A stretch of DNA of 64,000 bases from Echiichthys vipera (GCA_963691815.1 OY829648.1:33517456-33581455); one strand, 5' to 3'. Counted from the stretch's first letter, positions 34,795 to 48,103 are shown. The notes: a model not told the origin generated them from the sequence alone. Translations and numbers: made by a program.

Positions 34795-35704
34795 AAAGAA
34801 ACCTATCTAGGGTGTCCCTATCACGTGGAAAGGCTAGTCTACACTTACAGAGGTGGATGAAGATTCTGCTACATTGGAAATACAGCAAGTGAAACTTACA
34901 GCTGCAGCTATCAAAGACACACTACAAAGGAAAATCCCTTCAAGGAAAGTTAAGTTGGGATAAATTACTAGGAAAAAGAATGAGATACTTAATTGGATGC
35001 ATGATGATGGCAATTTGGAGATGGTTACGACCACGTTGACAGTTGATGTTGATCACCTTTCTGGAGACTGGGATTACCAACTAGTCGATTCTGCGGCAAC
35101 AGATGTGATTCTTTTCATTGCAGAAGGTCGCTAATTTTCTATTGGCTAGGATTTGTCGTCCGGCTTCAAGTCCCGGTCAGGGAATGCTCATGTTTGAGGA
35201 GGTGCTTGACCTTCAGTTAAAAAAGCACATTTTGGTACAGGCTATTAGTTGCTTGATTTGCATTCATGTCATTCTTTCCATTGCTGAAGTTCCCTTATCT
35301 ACCAGCGGTTTTGATTTGGCGCTTTCACAGCCCTGGCCAGCCTTCGTGTTCCCCAGTCAGGGAGTTCTGAGGTGACAGGAGATGCTTCTCAGAATAGAGT
35401 AAATACTGGAATTCAGAAATAAAATCTTAAATTCAAGTTTAAATGATTGCTACTAAGCAAGATTCTTTTGTTAGCGTGGTATGTTGAGCCTGAAGTCAGG
35501 ACATTAAATGATACAAAGGTGGGTCTCGCTATGTTTGTCAAATAGTGTTCTGTAGCTATTTGCCCATGATAGCTCTAAATTAAATAAAATCAGTGCTTAC
35601 TGCTTTGGCCTTGGGAGGAAGCTGTGTAACCAAGTGTGGGCAGCAAATGAAAGAGAAGGTTTCCCAAAAAAGTTAGGGGTCACTGTATTTGACTGCATAG
35701 ACAC

Positions 35705-35776
35705 AGGTCCCACTGAGACTTGCACTCTGATCACTGGAGTCAGAGTCCAGGGTGCTAGCCATCACACCATGGAACC
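35705..35776 (-). tRNA. tRNA-Gln(CTG), class A, degraded (unit 37)
   Basis: Besides T55G, the T-stem reads CAGAG/CTCAG (one pair lost, plus actctgatc) and the D-arm has a base change (plus atcacacc). Confidence 0.55.
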
Positions 35777-36685
35777 ACAAAGACATTTCATAAGTGTCCC
35801 CAACAAGTGGAATGGCTAATATATATTTATGGAGGTGGATGAAGATTCTGCTACATTGGAAATACAGCAAGTGAAACTTACAGCTGCAGCTATCAAAGAC
35901 ACACTACAAAGGAAAATCCCTTCAAGGAAAGTTAAGTTGGGATAAATTACTAGGAAAAAGAATGAGATACTTAATTGGATGCATGATGATGGCAATTTGG
36001 AGATGGTTACGACCATGTTGACAGTTGATGTTGATCACCTTTCTGGAGACTGGGATTACCAACTAGTCGATTCTGCGGCAACAGATGTGATTATTTTCAT
36101 TGCAGAAGGTCCCTAATTTTCTACTGGCTAGGATTTGCGGTCCAGCTTCAAGTCCCGGTCAGGGAATGCTCATGTTTGAGGAGGTGCTTGACCTTCAGTT
36201 AAAAAAGCACATTTTGGTACAGGCTATTACTTGCTTGATTTGCATTCATGTCATTCTTCCCATTGCTGCAGTTCCCTTATGGTCTAGTGGTTAGGATTTG
36301 GCGCTTTCACAGTCCTGGCCATCCTTCCGTTTCCCAGTCAGGGAGTTCTGAGGTGACAGCAGAAGCTTCTCAGAATAGAGTAAATACTGGAATTCAGAAA
36401 TAAAATCTTAAATTCAAGTTTAAAGGAATGCTACTAAGCAAGATTCTTTTGTCAGCGTGCTATGTTGAGCCTGAAGTCAGGACTTTAAATGATACAAAGG
36501 TGGGTCTCGCTATGTTTGTCAAATAGTGTTCTGTAGCTATTTGCCCATGATAGGTCTAAATTAAATAAAATCAGTGCTTACTGCTTTGGCCTTGGGAGGA
36601 AGCTGTGTAACCAAGTGTGGGCAGCAAATGAAAGAGAAGGTTTCCCAAAAAAGCTAGGAGTCACTGTATTTGACTGCATAGACAC

Positions 36686-36757
36686 AGGTCCCACTGAGAC
36701 TTGAACTCAGATCACTGGAGTCAGAGTCCGGGGTGCTAGCCATTACACCATGGAACC
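36686..36757 (-). tRNA. tRNA-Gln(CTG), class B, anticodon-stem C-A mismatch (unit 38)
   Basis: Same position-28 change as unit 35, 2940 bp away; the E3/E2 elements after the two copies are also alike. Confidence 0.62.
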
Positions 36758-37662
36758 ACATAGACATTTCATAAGTGTCCCCAACAAGTCGAATGGCTAA
36801 TCTATATTTATGGAGGTGGATGAAGATTCTGCTACATTGGAAATACAGCAAGTGAAACTTACAGCTGCAGCTATCAAAGACACACTACAAAGGAAAATCC
36901 CTTCAAGGAAAGTTAAGTTGGGATAAATTACTAGGAAAAAGAATGAGATACTTAATTGGATGCATGATGATGGCAATTTGGAGATGGTTACGACCACGTT
37001 GACAGTTGATGTTGATCACCTTTCTGGAGACTGGGATTACCAACTAGTCGATTCTGCGGCAACAGATGTGATTCTTTTCATTGCAGAAGGTCCCTAATTT
37101 TCTACTGGCTAGGATTTGCGGTCCGGCTTCAAGTCCCGGTCAGGGAATGCTCATGTTTGAGGAGGTGCTTGACCTTCAGTTAAAAAAGCACATTTTGGTA
37201 CAGGCTATTAGTTGCTTGATTTGCATTCATGTCATTCTTTCCATTGCTGCAGTTCCCTTATCTACCAGCGGTTATGATTTGGCGCTTTCACAGCCCTGGC
37301 CAACCTTCGTGTTCCCCAGTCAGGGAGTTCTGAGGTGACAGGAGATGCTTCTCAGAATAGAGTAAATACTGGAATTCAGAAATAAAATCTTAAATCAAGT
37401 TTAAATGAATGCTACTAAGCAAGATTCTTTTGTCAGCGTGCTATGTGGAGCCTGAAGTCAGGACTTTAAATGATACAAAGGTGGCTCTCACTATGTTTGT
37501 TGTGTTCTGTAGCTATTTGCCCATGATAGCTCTAAAATAAATAAAATCAGTGCTTACTGCTTTGGCCTTGGGAGGAAGCTGTGTAACCAAGTGTGGGAAG
37601 CAAATGAAAGAGAAGGTTTTCCCAAAAATGTAAGGGGGCACTATAATTGACTGAATAGACAT

Positions 37663-37734
37663 AGGTTCCACTGAGATTTGAACTCAGATCACTGGAGTCA
37701 AAGTCCAGGGTGCTAACCATTACACCATGGGACC
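37663..37734 (-). tRNA. tRNA-Gln(TTG), class C (unit 39)
   Basis: Class C. The core next to it lacks 6 bp (gaaacttgcagctatc near 37836), giving the 971-bp spacing. Confidence 0.65.
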
Positions 37735-38633
37735 AAAAAAACCTATCTAGGGTGTCCCTATCACGTGGAAAGGCTAGTCTACACTTACAGAGGTGGATGA
37801 AGATTCTGCTACATTGGAAATACAGCAAGTGAAACTTGCAGCTATCAAAGACACACTACAAAGGAAAATCCCTTCAAGGAAAGTTAAGTTGGGATAAATT
37901 ACTAGGAAAAAGAATGAGATACTTAATTGGATGCATGATGATGGCAATTTGGAGATGGTTACGACCACGTTGACAGTTGATGTTGATCACCTTTCTGGAG
38001 ACTGGGATTACCAACTAGTCGATTCTGCGGCAACAGATGTGATTCTTTTCATTGCAGAAGGTCGCTAATTTTCTATTGGCTAGGATTTGTCGTCCGGCTT
38101 CAAGTCCCGGTCAGGGAATGCTCATGTTTGAGGAGGTGCTTGACCTTCAGTTAAAAAAGCACATTTTGGTACAGGCTATTAGTTGCTTGATTTGCATTCA
38201 TGTCATTCTTTCCATTGCTGCAGTTCCCTTATCTACCAGCGGTTATGATTTGGCGCTTTCACAGCCCTGGCCAGCCTTCGTGTTCCCCAGTCAGGGAGTT
38301 CTGAGGTGACAGGAGATGCTTCTCAGAATAGAGTAAATACTGGAATTCAGAAATAAAATCTTAAATCAAGTTTAAATGAATGCTACTAAGCAAGATTCTT
38401 TTGTCAGCGTGCTATGTGGAGCCTGAAGTCAGGACTTTAAATGATACAAAGGTGGCTCTCACTATGTTTGTTGTGTTCTGTAGCTATTTGCCCATGATAG
38501 CTCTAAAATAAATAAAATCAGTGCTTACTGCTTTGGCCTTGGGAGGAAGCTGTGTAACCAAGTGTGGGCAGCAAATGAAAGAGAAGGTTTTCCCAAAAAT
38601 GTAAGGCGGCACTATAATTGACTGCATAGACAT

Positions 38634-38705
38634 AGGTTCCACTGAGATTTGAACTCAGATCACTGGAGTCAAAGTCCAGGGTGCTAACCATTACACCATG
38701 GGACC
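38634..38705 (-). tRNA. tRNA-Gln(TTG), class C (unit 40)
   Basis: Last TTG copy in the window; all 25 units to its right have CTG. Confidence 0.66.
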
Positions 38706-39614
38706 GAAAAAACCTATCTAGGGTGTCCCTATCACGTGGAAAGGCTAGTCTACACTTACAGAGGTGGATGAAGATTCTGCTACATTGGAAATACAGCAAG
38801 TGAAACTTACAGCTGCAGCTATCAAAGACACACTACAAAGGAAAATCCCTTCAAGGAAAGTTAAGTTGGGATAAATTACTAGGAAAAAGAATGAGATACT
38901 TAATTGGATGCATGATGATGGCAATTTGGAGATGGTTACGACCACATTGACAGTTGATGTTGATCACCTTTCTGGAGACTGGGATTACCAACTAGTCGAT
39001 TCTGCGGCAACAGATGTGATTCTTTTCATTGCAGAAGGTCCCTAATTTTCTACTGGCTAGGATTTGTCGTCCGGCTTCAAGTCCCGGTCAGGGAATGCTC
39101 ATGTTTGAGGAGGTGCTTGACCTTCAGTTAAAAAAGCACATTTTGGTACAGGCTATTACTTGCTTGATTTGCATTCATGTCATTCTTCCCATTGCTGCAG
39201 TTCCCTTATGGTCTAGTGGTTAGGATTTGGCGCTTTCACAGTCCTGGCCATCCTTCCGTTTCCCAGTCAGGGAGTTCTGAGGTGACAGCAGAAGCTTCTC
39301 AGAATAGAGTAAATACTGGAATTCAGAAATAAAATCTTAAATTCAAGTTTAAATGAATGCTACTAAGCAAGATTCTTTTGTCAGCGTGCTATGTTGAGCC
39401 TGAAGTCAGGACTTTAAATGATACAAAGGTGGGTCTCGCTATGTTTGTCAAATAGTGTTCTGTAGCTATTTGCCCATGATAGGTCTAAATTAAATAAAAT
39501 CAGTGCTTACTGCTTTGGCCTTGGGAGGAAGCTGTGTAACCAAGTGTGGGCAGCAAATGAAAGAGAAGGTTTCCCCAAAAAGTTAGGAGTCACTGTATTG
39601 GACTGCATAGACAC

Positions 39615-39686
39615 AGGTCCCACTGAGACTTGCACTCAGATCACTGGAGTCAGAGTCCAGGGTGCTAGCCATTACACCATGGGACC
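39615..39686 (-). tRNA. tRNA-Gln(CTG), class D (unit 41; type copy)
   Basis: 5' GGTCCCA and 3' TGGGACC pair completely. D-arm (GGCTA), CTG anticodon and T-loop TGCAAGT (T55G) are as class A, but the 5' end and 5' flank (gaaaaaacctatctaggg) are as class C. The switch lies between the D-arm and position 4 of the gene. Confidence 0.66.
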
Positions 39687-40182
39687 GAAAAAACCTATCT
39701 AGGGTGTCCCTATAACGTGGAAAGGCTAGTCTACACTTACAGAGGTGGATGAAGATTCTGCTACATTGGAAATACAGCAAGTGAAACTTACAGCTGCAGC
39801 TATCAAAGACACACTACAAAGGAAAATCCCTTCAAGGAAAGTTAAGTTGGGATAAATTACTAGGAAAAAGAATGAGATACTTAATTGGATGCATGATGAT
39901 GGCAATTTGGAGATGGTTACGACCACGTTGACAGTTGATGTTGATCACCTTTCTGGAGACTGGGATTACCAACTAGTCGATTCTGCGGCAACAGATGTGA
40001 TTCTTTTCATTGCAGAAGGTCCCTAATTTACAACTGGCTAGGATTTGCGGTCCGGCTTCAAGTCCCGGTCAGGGAATGCTCATGTTTGAGGAGGTGCTTG
40101 ACCTTCAGTTAAAAAAGCACATTTTGGTACAGGCTATTAGTTGCTTGATTTGCATTCATGTCATTCTTTCCATTGCTGCAGT

Positions 40183-40255
40183 TCCCTTATCTACCAGCGG
40201 TTATGATTTGGCGCTTTCACAGTCCTGGCCATCCTTCCGTTTCCCAGTCAGGGAG
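40183..40255 (+). pseudogene. tRNA-Glu(TTC)-like E2/E1 recombinant (type copy, unit 41)
   Basis: E2-type 5' half (ctaccagcggttatgat) joined after the anticodon loop to the E1-type 3' half (tcctggccatccttccg), 73 nt. This hybrid replaces plain E2 in the right part: units 41, 43, 45, 46, 48, 50, 53, 56, 59, 61 and 64. Neither box A nor box B is intact. Confidence 0.72.
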
Positions 40256-40595
40256 TTCTGAGGTGACAGCAGAAGCTTCTCAGAATAGAGTAAATACTGG
40301 AATTCAGAAATAAAATCTTAAATTCAAGTTTAAATGAATGCTACTAAGCAAGATTCTTTTGTCAGCGTGCTATGTTGAGCCTGAAGTCAGGACTTTAAAT
40401 GATACAAAGGTGGGTCTCGCTATGTTTGTCAAATAGTGTTCTGTAGCTATTTGCCCATGATAGGTCTAAATTAAATAAAATCAGTGCTTACTGCTTTGGC
40501 CTTGGGAGGAAGCTGTGTAACCAAGTGTGGGCAGCAAATGAAAGAGAAGGTTTCCCAAAAAAGTTAGGGGTCACTGTATTTGACTGCATATACAC

Positions 40596-40667
40596 AGGTC
40601 CCACTGAGACTTGAACTCAGATCACTGGAGTCAGAGTCCAGGGTGCTAGCCATTACACCATGGAACC
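40596..40667 (-). tRNA. tRNA-Gln(CTG), class B (unit 42)
   Basis: Normal box B; trailer has gcatatacac for gcatagacac, repeated in unit 44. Confidence 0.74.
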
Positions 40668-41576
40668 ACAAAGACATTTCATAAGTGTCCCCAAGAAGTG
40701 GAATAGCTAATCTATATTTATGGAGGTGGATGAAGATTCTGCTACATTGGAAATACAGCAAGTGAAACTTACAGCTGCAGCTATCAAAGACACACTACAA
40801 AGGAAAATCCCTTCAAGGAAAGTTAAGTTGGGATAAATTACTAGGAAAAAGAATGAGATACTTAATTGGATGCATGATGATGGCAATTTGGAGATGGTTA
40901 CGACCACGTTGACAGTTGATGTTGATCACTTTTCTGGAGACTGGGATTACCAACTAGTCGATTCTGCGGCAACAGATGTGATTCTTTTCATTGCAGAAGG
41001 TCCCTAATTTTCTACTGGCTAGGATTTGTCGTCCGGCTTCAAGTCCCGGTCAGGGAATGCTCATGTTTGAGGAGGTGCTTGACCTTCAGTTAAAAAAGCA
41101 CATTTTGGTACAGGCTATTACTTGCTTGATTTGCATTCATGTCATTCTTCCCATTGCTGCAGTTCCCTTATGGTCTAGTGGTTAGGATTTGGCGCTTTCA
41201 CAGTCCTGGCCATCCTTCCGTTTCCCAGTCAGGGAGTTCTGAGGTGACAGCAGAAGCTTCTCAGAATAGAGTAAATACTGGAATTCAGAAATAAAATCTT
41301 AAATTCAAGTTTAAATGAATGCTACTAAGCAAGATTCTTTTGTCAGCGTGCTATGTTGAGCCTGAAGTCAGGACTTTAAATGATACAAAGGTGGGTCTCG
41401 CTATGTTTGTCAAATAGTGTTCTGTAGCTATTTGCCCATGATAGGTCTAAATTAAATAAAATCAGTGCTTACTGCTTTGGCCTTGGGAGGAAGCTGTGTA
41501 ACCAAGTGTGGGCAGCAAATGAAAGAGAAGGTTTCCCCAAAAAGTTAGGAGTCACTGTATTGGACTGCATAGACAC

Positions 41577-41648
41577 AGGTCCCACTGAGACTTGCACTCA
41601 GATCACTGGAGTCAGAGTCCAGGGTGCTAGCCATTACACCATGGGACC
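41577..41648 (-). tRNA. tRNA-Gln(CTG), class D (unit 43)
   Basis: Same as unit 41, 1962 bp away. Confidence 0.66.
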
Positions 41649-42557
41649 GAAAAAACCTATCTAGGGTGTCCCTATAACGTGGAAAGGCTAGTCTACACTT
41701 ACAGAGGTGGATGAAGATTCTGCTACATTGGAAATACAGCAAGTGAAACTTACAGCTGCAGCTATCAAAGACACACTACAAAGGAAAATCCCTTCAAGGA
41801 AAGTTAAGTTGGGATAAATTACTAGGAAAAAGAATGAGATACTTAATTGGATGCATGATGATGGCAATTTGGAGATGGTTACGACCACGTTGACAGTTGA
41901 TGTTGATCACCTTTCTGGAGACTGGGATTACCAACTAGTCGATTCTGCGGCAACAGATGTGATTCTTTTCATTGCAGAAGGTCCCTAATTTACAACTGGC
42001 TAGGATTTGCGGTCCGGCTTCAAGTCCCGGTCAGGGAATGCTCATGTTTGAGGAGGTGCTTGACCTTCAGTTAAAAAAGCACATTTTGGTACAGGCTATT
42101 AGTTGCTTGATTTGCATTCATGTCATTCTTTCCATTGCTGCAGTTCCCTTATCTACCAGCGGTTATGATTTGGCGCTTTCACAGTCCTGGCCATCCTTCC
42201 GTTTCCCAGTCAGGGAGTTCTGAGGTGACAGCAGAAGCTTCTCAGAATAGAGTAAATACTGGAATTCAGAAATAAAATCTTAAATTCAAGTTTAAATGAA
42301 TGCTACTAAGCAAGATTCTTTTGTCAGCGTGCTATGTTGAGCCTGAAGTCAGGACTTTAAATGATACAAAGGTGGGTCTCGCTATGTTTGTCAAATAGTG
42401 TTCTGTAGCTATTTGCCCATGATAGGTCTAAATTAAATAAAATCAGTGCTTACTGCTTTGGCCTTGGGAGGAAGCTGTGTAACCAAGTGTGGGCAGCAAA
42501 TGAAAGAGAAGGTTTCCCAAAAAAGTTAGGGGTCACTGTATTTGACTGCATATACAC

Positions 42558-42629
42558 AGGTCCCACTGAGACTTGAACTCAGATCACTGGAGTCAGAGTC
42601 CAGGGTGCTAGCCATTACACCATGGAACC
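42558..42629 (-). tRNA. tRNA-Gln(CTG), class B (unit 44)
   Basis: Same as unit 42, 1962 bp away. Confidence 0.74.
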
Positions 42630-43538
42630 ACAAAGACATTTCATAAGTGTCCCCAAGAAGTGGAATAGCTAATCTATATTTATGGAGGTGGATGAAGATT
42701 CTGCTACATTGGAAATACAGCAAGTGAAACTTACAGCTGCAGCTATCAAAGACACACTACAAAGGAAAATCCCTTCAAGGAAAGTTAAGTTGGGATAAAT
42801 TACTAGGAAAAAGAATGAGATACTTAATTGGATGCATGATGATGGCAATTTGGAGATGGTTACGACCACGTTGACAGTTGATGTTGATCACTTTTCTGGA
42901 GACTGGGATTACCAACTAGTCGATTCTGCGGCAACAGATGTGATTCTTTTCATTGCAGAAGGTCCCTAATTTTCTACTGGCTAGGATTTGTCGTCCGGCT
43001 TCAAGTCCCGGTCAGGGAATGCTCATGTTTGAGGAGGTGCTTGACCTTCAGTTAAAAAAGCACATTTTGGTACAGGCTATTACTTGCTTGATTTGCATTC
43101 ATGTCATTCTTCCCATTGCTGCAGTTCCCTTATGGTCTAGTGGTTAGGATTTGGCGCTTTCACAGTCCTGGCCATCCTTCCGTTTCCCAGTCAGGGAGTT
43201 CTGAGGTGACAGCAGAAGCTTCTCAGAATAGAGTAAATACTGGAATTCAGAAATAAAATCTTAAATTCAAGTTTAAATGAATGCTACTAAGCAAGATTCT
43301 TTTGTCAGCGTGCTATGTTGAGCCTGAAGTCAGGACTTTAAATGATACAAAGGTGGGTCTCGCTATGTTTGTCAAATAGTGTTCTGTAGCTATTTGCCCA
43401 TGATAGGTCTAAATTAAATAAAATCAGTGCTTACTGCTTTGGCCTTGGGAGGAAGCTGTGTAACCAAGTGTGGGCAGCAAATGAAAGAGAAGGTTTCCCC
43501 AAAAAGTTAGGAGTCACTGTATTGGACTGCATAGACAC

Positions 43539-43610
43539 AGGTCCCACTGAGACTTGCACTCAGATCACTGGAGTCAGAGTCCAGGGTGCTAGCCATTACA
43601 CCATGGGACC
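43539..43610 (-). tRNA. tRNA-Gln(CTG), class D (unit 45)
   Basis: Third copy in the 1962-bp dimer series. Confidence 0.66.
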
Positions 43611-44519
43611 GAAAAAACCTATCTAGGGTGTCCCTATAACGTGGAAAGGCTAGTCTACACTTACAGAGGTGGATGAAGATTCTGCTACATTGGAAATACA
43701 GCAAGTGAAACTTACAGCTGCAGCTATCAAAGACACACTACAAAGGAAAATCCCTTCAAGGAAAGTTAAGTTGGGATAAATTACTAGGAAAAAGAATGAG
43801 ATACTTAATTGGATGCATGATGATGGCAATTTGGAGATGGTTACGACCACGTTGACAGTTGATGTTGATCACCTTTCTGGAGACTGGGATTACCAACTAG
43901 TCGATTCTGCGGCAACAGATGTGATTCTTTTCATTGCAGAAGGTCCCTAATTTACAACTGGCTAGGATTTGCGGTCCGGCTTCAAGTCCCGGTCAGGGAA
44001 TGCTCATGTTTGAGGAGGTGCTTGACCTTCAGTTAAAAAAGCACATTTTGGTACAGGCTATTAGTTGCTTGATTTGCATTCATGTCATTCTTTCCATTGC
44101 TGCAGTTCCCTTATCTACCAGCGGTTATGATTTGGCGCTTTCACAGTCCTGGCCATCCTTCCGTTTCCCAGTCAGGGAGTTCTGAGGTGACAGCAGAAGC
44201 TTCTCAGAATAGAGTAAATACTGGAATTCAGAAATAAAATCTTAAATTCAAGTTTAAATGAATGCTACTAAGCAAGATTCTTTTGTCAGCGTGCTATGTT
44301 GAGCCTGAAGTCAGGACTTTAAATGATACAAAGGTGGGTCTCGCTATGTTTGTCAAATAGTGTTCTGTAGCTATTTGCCCATGATAGGTCTAAATTAAAT
44401 AAAATCAGTGCTTACTGCTTTGGCCTTGGGAGGAAGCTGTGTAACCAAGTGTGGGCAGCAAATGAAAGAGAAGGTTTCCCCAAAAAGTTAGGAGTCACTG
44501 TATTGGACTGCATAGACAC

Positions 44520-44591
44520 AGGTCCCACTGAGACTTGAACTCAGATCACTGGAGTCAGAGTCCAGGGTGCTAGCCATTACACCATGGAACT
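44520..44591 (-). tRNA. tRNA-Gln(CTG), class B, first base changed (unit 46)
   Basis: ggaact for ggaacc makes position 1 A, losing the 1:72 pair; otherwise normal box B. Confidence 0.62.
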
Positions 44592-45500
44592 ACAAAGACA
44601 TTTCATAAGTGTCCCCAACAAGTGGAATGGCTAATCTATATTTATGGAGGTGGATGAAGATTCTGCTACATTGGAAATACAGCAAGTGAAACTTACAGCT
44701 GCAGCTATCAAAGACACACTACAAAGGAAAATCCCTTCAAGGAAAGTTAAGTTGGGATAAATTACTAGGAAAAAGAATGAGATACTTAATTGGATGCATG
44801 ATGATGGCAATTTGGAGATGGTTACGACCACGTTGACAGTTGATGTTGATCACCTTTCTGGAGACTGGGATTACCAACTAGTCGATTCTGCGGCAACAGA
44901 TGTGATTCTTTTCATTGCAGAAGGTCCCTAATTTACAACTGGCTAGGATTTGCGGTCCGGCTTCAAGTCCCGGTCAGGGAATGCTCATGTTTGAGGAGGT
45001 GCTTGACCTTCAGTTAAAAAAGCACATTTTGGTACAGGCTATTAGTTGCTTGATTTGCATTCATGTCATTCTTTCCATTGCTGCAGTTCCCTTATCTACC
45101 AGCGGTTATGATTTGGCGCTTTCACAGTCCTGGCCATCCTTCCGTTTCCCAGTCAGGGAGTTCTGAGGTGACAGCAGAAGCTTCTCAGAATAGAGTAAAT
45201 ACTGGAATTCAGAAATAAAATCTTAAATTCAAGTTTAAATGAATGCTACTAAGCAAGATTCTTTTGTCAGCGTGCTATGTTGAGCCTGAAGTCAGGACTT
45301 TAAATGATACAAAGGTGGGTCTCGCTATGTTTGTCAAATAGTGTTCTGTAGCTATTTGCCCATGATAGGTCTAAATTAAATAAAATCAGTGCTTACTGCT
45401 TTGGCCTTGGGAGGAAGCTGTGTAACCAAGTGTGGGCAGCAAATGAAAGAGAAGGTTTCCCCAAAAAGTTAGGAGTCACTGTATTGGACTGCATAGACAC

Positions 45501-45572
45501 AGGTCCCACTGAGACTTGAACTCAGATCACTGGAGTCAGAGTCCAGGGTGCTAGCCATTACACCATGGAACC
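45501..45572 (-). tRNA. tRNA-Gln(CTG), class B (unit 47)
   Basis: Normal box B and stems. Confidence 0.74.
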
Positions 45573-46481
45573 ACAAAGACATTTCATAAGTGTCCCCAAC
45601 AAGTGGAATGGCTAATATATATTTATGGAGGTGGATGAAGATTCTGCTACATTGGAAATACAGCAAGTGAAACTTACAGCTGCAGCTATCAAAGACACAC
45701 TACAAAGGAAAATCCCTTCAAGGAAAGTTAAGTTGGGATAAATTACTAGGAAAAAGAATGAGATACTTAATTGGATGCATGATGATGGCAATTTGGAGAT
45801 GGTTACGACCACGTTGACAGTTGATGTTGATCACCTTTCTGGAGACTGGGATTACCAACTAGTCGATTCTGCGGCAACAGATGTGATTCTTTTCATTGCA
45901 GAAGGTCCCTAATTTACAACTGGCTAGGATTTGCGGTCCGGCTTCAAGTCCCGGTCAGGGAATGCTCATGTTTGAGGAGGTGCTTGACCTTCAGTTAAAA
46001 AAGCACATTTTGGTACAGGCTATTACTTGCTTGATTTGCATTCATGTCATTCTTCCCATTGCTGCAGTTCCCTTATGGTCTAGTGGTTAGGATTTGGCGC
46101 TTTCACAGTCCTGGCCATCCTTCCGTTTCCCAGTCAGGGAGTTCTGAGGTGACAGCAGAAGCTTCTCAGAATAGAGTAAATACTGGAATTCAGAAATAAA
46201 ATCTTAAATTCAAGTTTAAATGAATGCTACTAAGAAAGATTCTTTTGTCAGCGTGCTATGTTGAGCCTGAAGTCAGGACTTTAAATGATACAAAGGTGGG
46301 TCTCGCTATGTTTGTCAAATAGTGTTCTGTAGCTATTTGCCCATGATAGGTCTAAATTAAATAAAATCAGTGCTTACTGCTTTGGCCTTGGGAGGAAGCT
46401 GTGTAACCAAGTGTGGGCAGCAAATGAAAGAGAAGGTTTCCCCAAAAAGTTAGGAGACACTGTATTGGACTGCATAGACAC

Positions 46482-46553
46482 AGGTCCCACTGAGACTTGC
46501 ACTCAGATCACTGGAGTCAGAGTCCAGGGTGCTAGCCATTACACCATGGGACC
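46482..46553 (-). tRNA. tRNA-Gln(CTG), class D (unit 48)
   Basis: Class D; trailer ggagacactg for ggagtcactg. Confidence 0.66.
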
Positions 46554-47462
46554 GAAAAAACCTATCTAGGGTGTCCCTATAACGTGGAAAGGCTAGTCTA
46601 CACTTACAGAGGTGGATGAAGATTCTGCTACATTGGAAATACAGCAAGTGAAACTTACAGCTGCAGCTATCAAAGACACACTACAAAGGAAAATCCCTTC
46701 AAGGAAAGTTAAGTTGGGATAAATTACTAGGAAAAAGAATGAGATACTTAATTGGATGCATGATGATGGCAATTTGGAGATGGTTACGACCACGTTGACA
46801 GTTGATGTTGATCACCTTTCTGGAGACTGGGATTACCAACTAGTCGATTCTGCGGCAACAGATGTGATTCTTTTCATTGCAGAAGGTCCCTAATTTACAA
46901 CTGGCTAGGATTTGCGGTCCGGCTTCAAGTCCCGGTCAGGGAATGCTCATGTTTGAGGAGGTGCTTGACCTTCAGTTAAAAAAGCACATTTTGGTACAGG
47001 CTATTAGTTGCTTGATTTGCATTCATGTCATTCTTTCCATTGCTGCAGTTCCCTTATCTACCAGCGGTTATGATTTGGCGCTTTCACAGTCCTGGCCATC
47101 CTTCCGTTTCCCAGTCAGGGAGTTCTGAGGTGACAGCAGAAGCTTCTCAGAATAGAGTAAATACTGGAATTCAGAAATAAAATCTTAAATTCAAGTTTAA
47201 ATGAATGCTACTAAGCAAGATTCTTTTGTCAGCGTGCTATGTTGAGCCTGAAGTCAGGACTTTAAATGATACAAAGGTGGGTCTCACTATGTTTGTCAAA
47301 TAGTGTTCTGTAGCTATTTGCCCATGATAGGTCTAAATTAAATAAAATCAGTGCTTACTGCTTTGGCCTTGGGAGGAAGCTGTGTAACCAAGTGTGGGCA
47401 GCAAATGAAAGAGAAGGTTTCCCAAAAAAGTTAGGGGTCACTGTATTTGACTGCATAGACAC

Positions 47463-47534
47463 AGGTCCCACTGAGACTTGCACTCAGATCACTGGAGTCA
47501 GAGTCCAGGGTGCTAGCCATTACACCATGGAACC
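47463..47534 (-). tRNA. tRNA-Gln(CTG), class A (unit 49)
   Basis: Class A, T55G; preceded by the spacer variant ggtctcactatg shared with unit 51. Confidence 0.65.
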
Positions 47535-48030
47535 ACAAAGACATTTCATAAGTGTCCCCAACAAGTGGAATGGCTAATATATATTTATGGAGGTGGATGA
47601 AGATTCTGCTACATTGGAAATACAGCAAGTGAAACTTACAGCTGCAGCTATCAAAGACACACTACAAAGGAAAATCCCTTCAAGGAAAGTTAAGTTGGGA
47701 TAAATTACTAGGAAAAAGAATGAGATACTTAATTGGATGCATGATGATGGCAATTTGGAGATGGTTACGACCACGTTGACAGTTGATGTTGATCACCTTT
47801 CTGGAGACTGGGATTACCAACTAGTCGATTCTGCGGCAACAGATGTGATTCTTTTCATTGCAGAAGGTCCCTAATTTTCTACTGGCTAGGATTTGCGGTC
47901 CAGCTTCAAGTCCCGGTCAGGGAATGCTCATGTTTGAGGAGGTGCTTGACCTTCAGTTAAAAAAGCACATTTTGGTACAGGCTATTACTTGCTTGATTTG
48001 CATTCATGTCATTCTTCCCATTGCTGCAGT

Positions 48031-48103
48031 TCCCTTATGGTCTAGTGGTTATGATTTGGCGCTTTCACAGTCCTGGCCATCCTTCCGTTTCCCAGTCAGG
48101 GAG
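48031..48103 (+). pseudogene. tRNA-Glu(TTC)-like E1 with ttatgat D-arm (type copy, unit 49)
   Basis: E1 box A (tggtctagtgg) followed by ttatgattt instead of ttaggattt, an E2-derived base. Also in units 19, 51, 62 and 65. Box A is intact, T-arm damaged. Confidence 0.7.

Larger units (their letters stand above)
39580..44190. repeat. Dimeric higher-order repeat, 1962 bp, about 2.4 copies
   Basis: A class D Gln + tacaac E3 + E2/E1 hybrid unit alternates with a class B Gln (gcatatacac trailer) + gtcgtcc E3 + E1 unit. Private changes recur at exactly 1962 bp, e.g. gatcacttttc at about 40924 and 42886. Confidence 0.85.
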
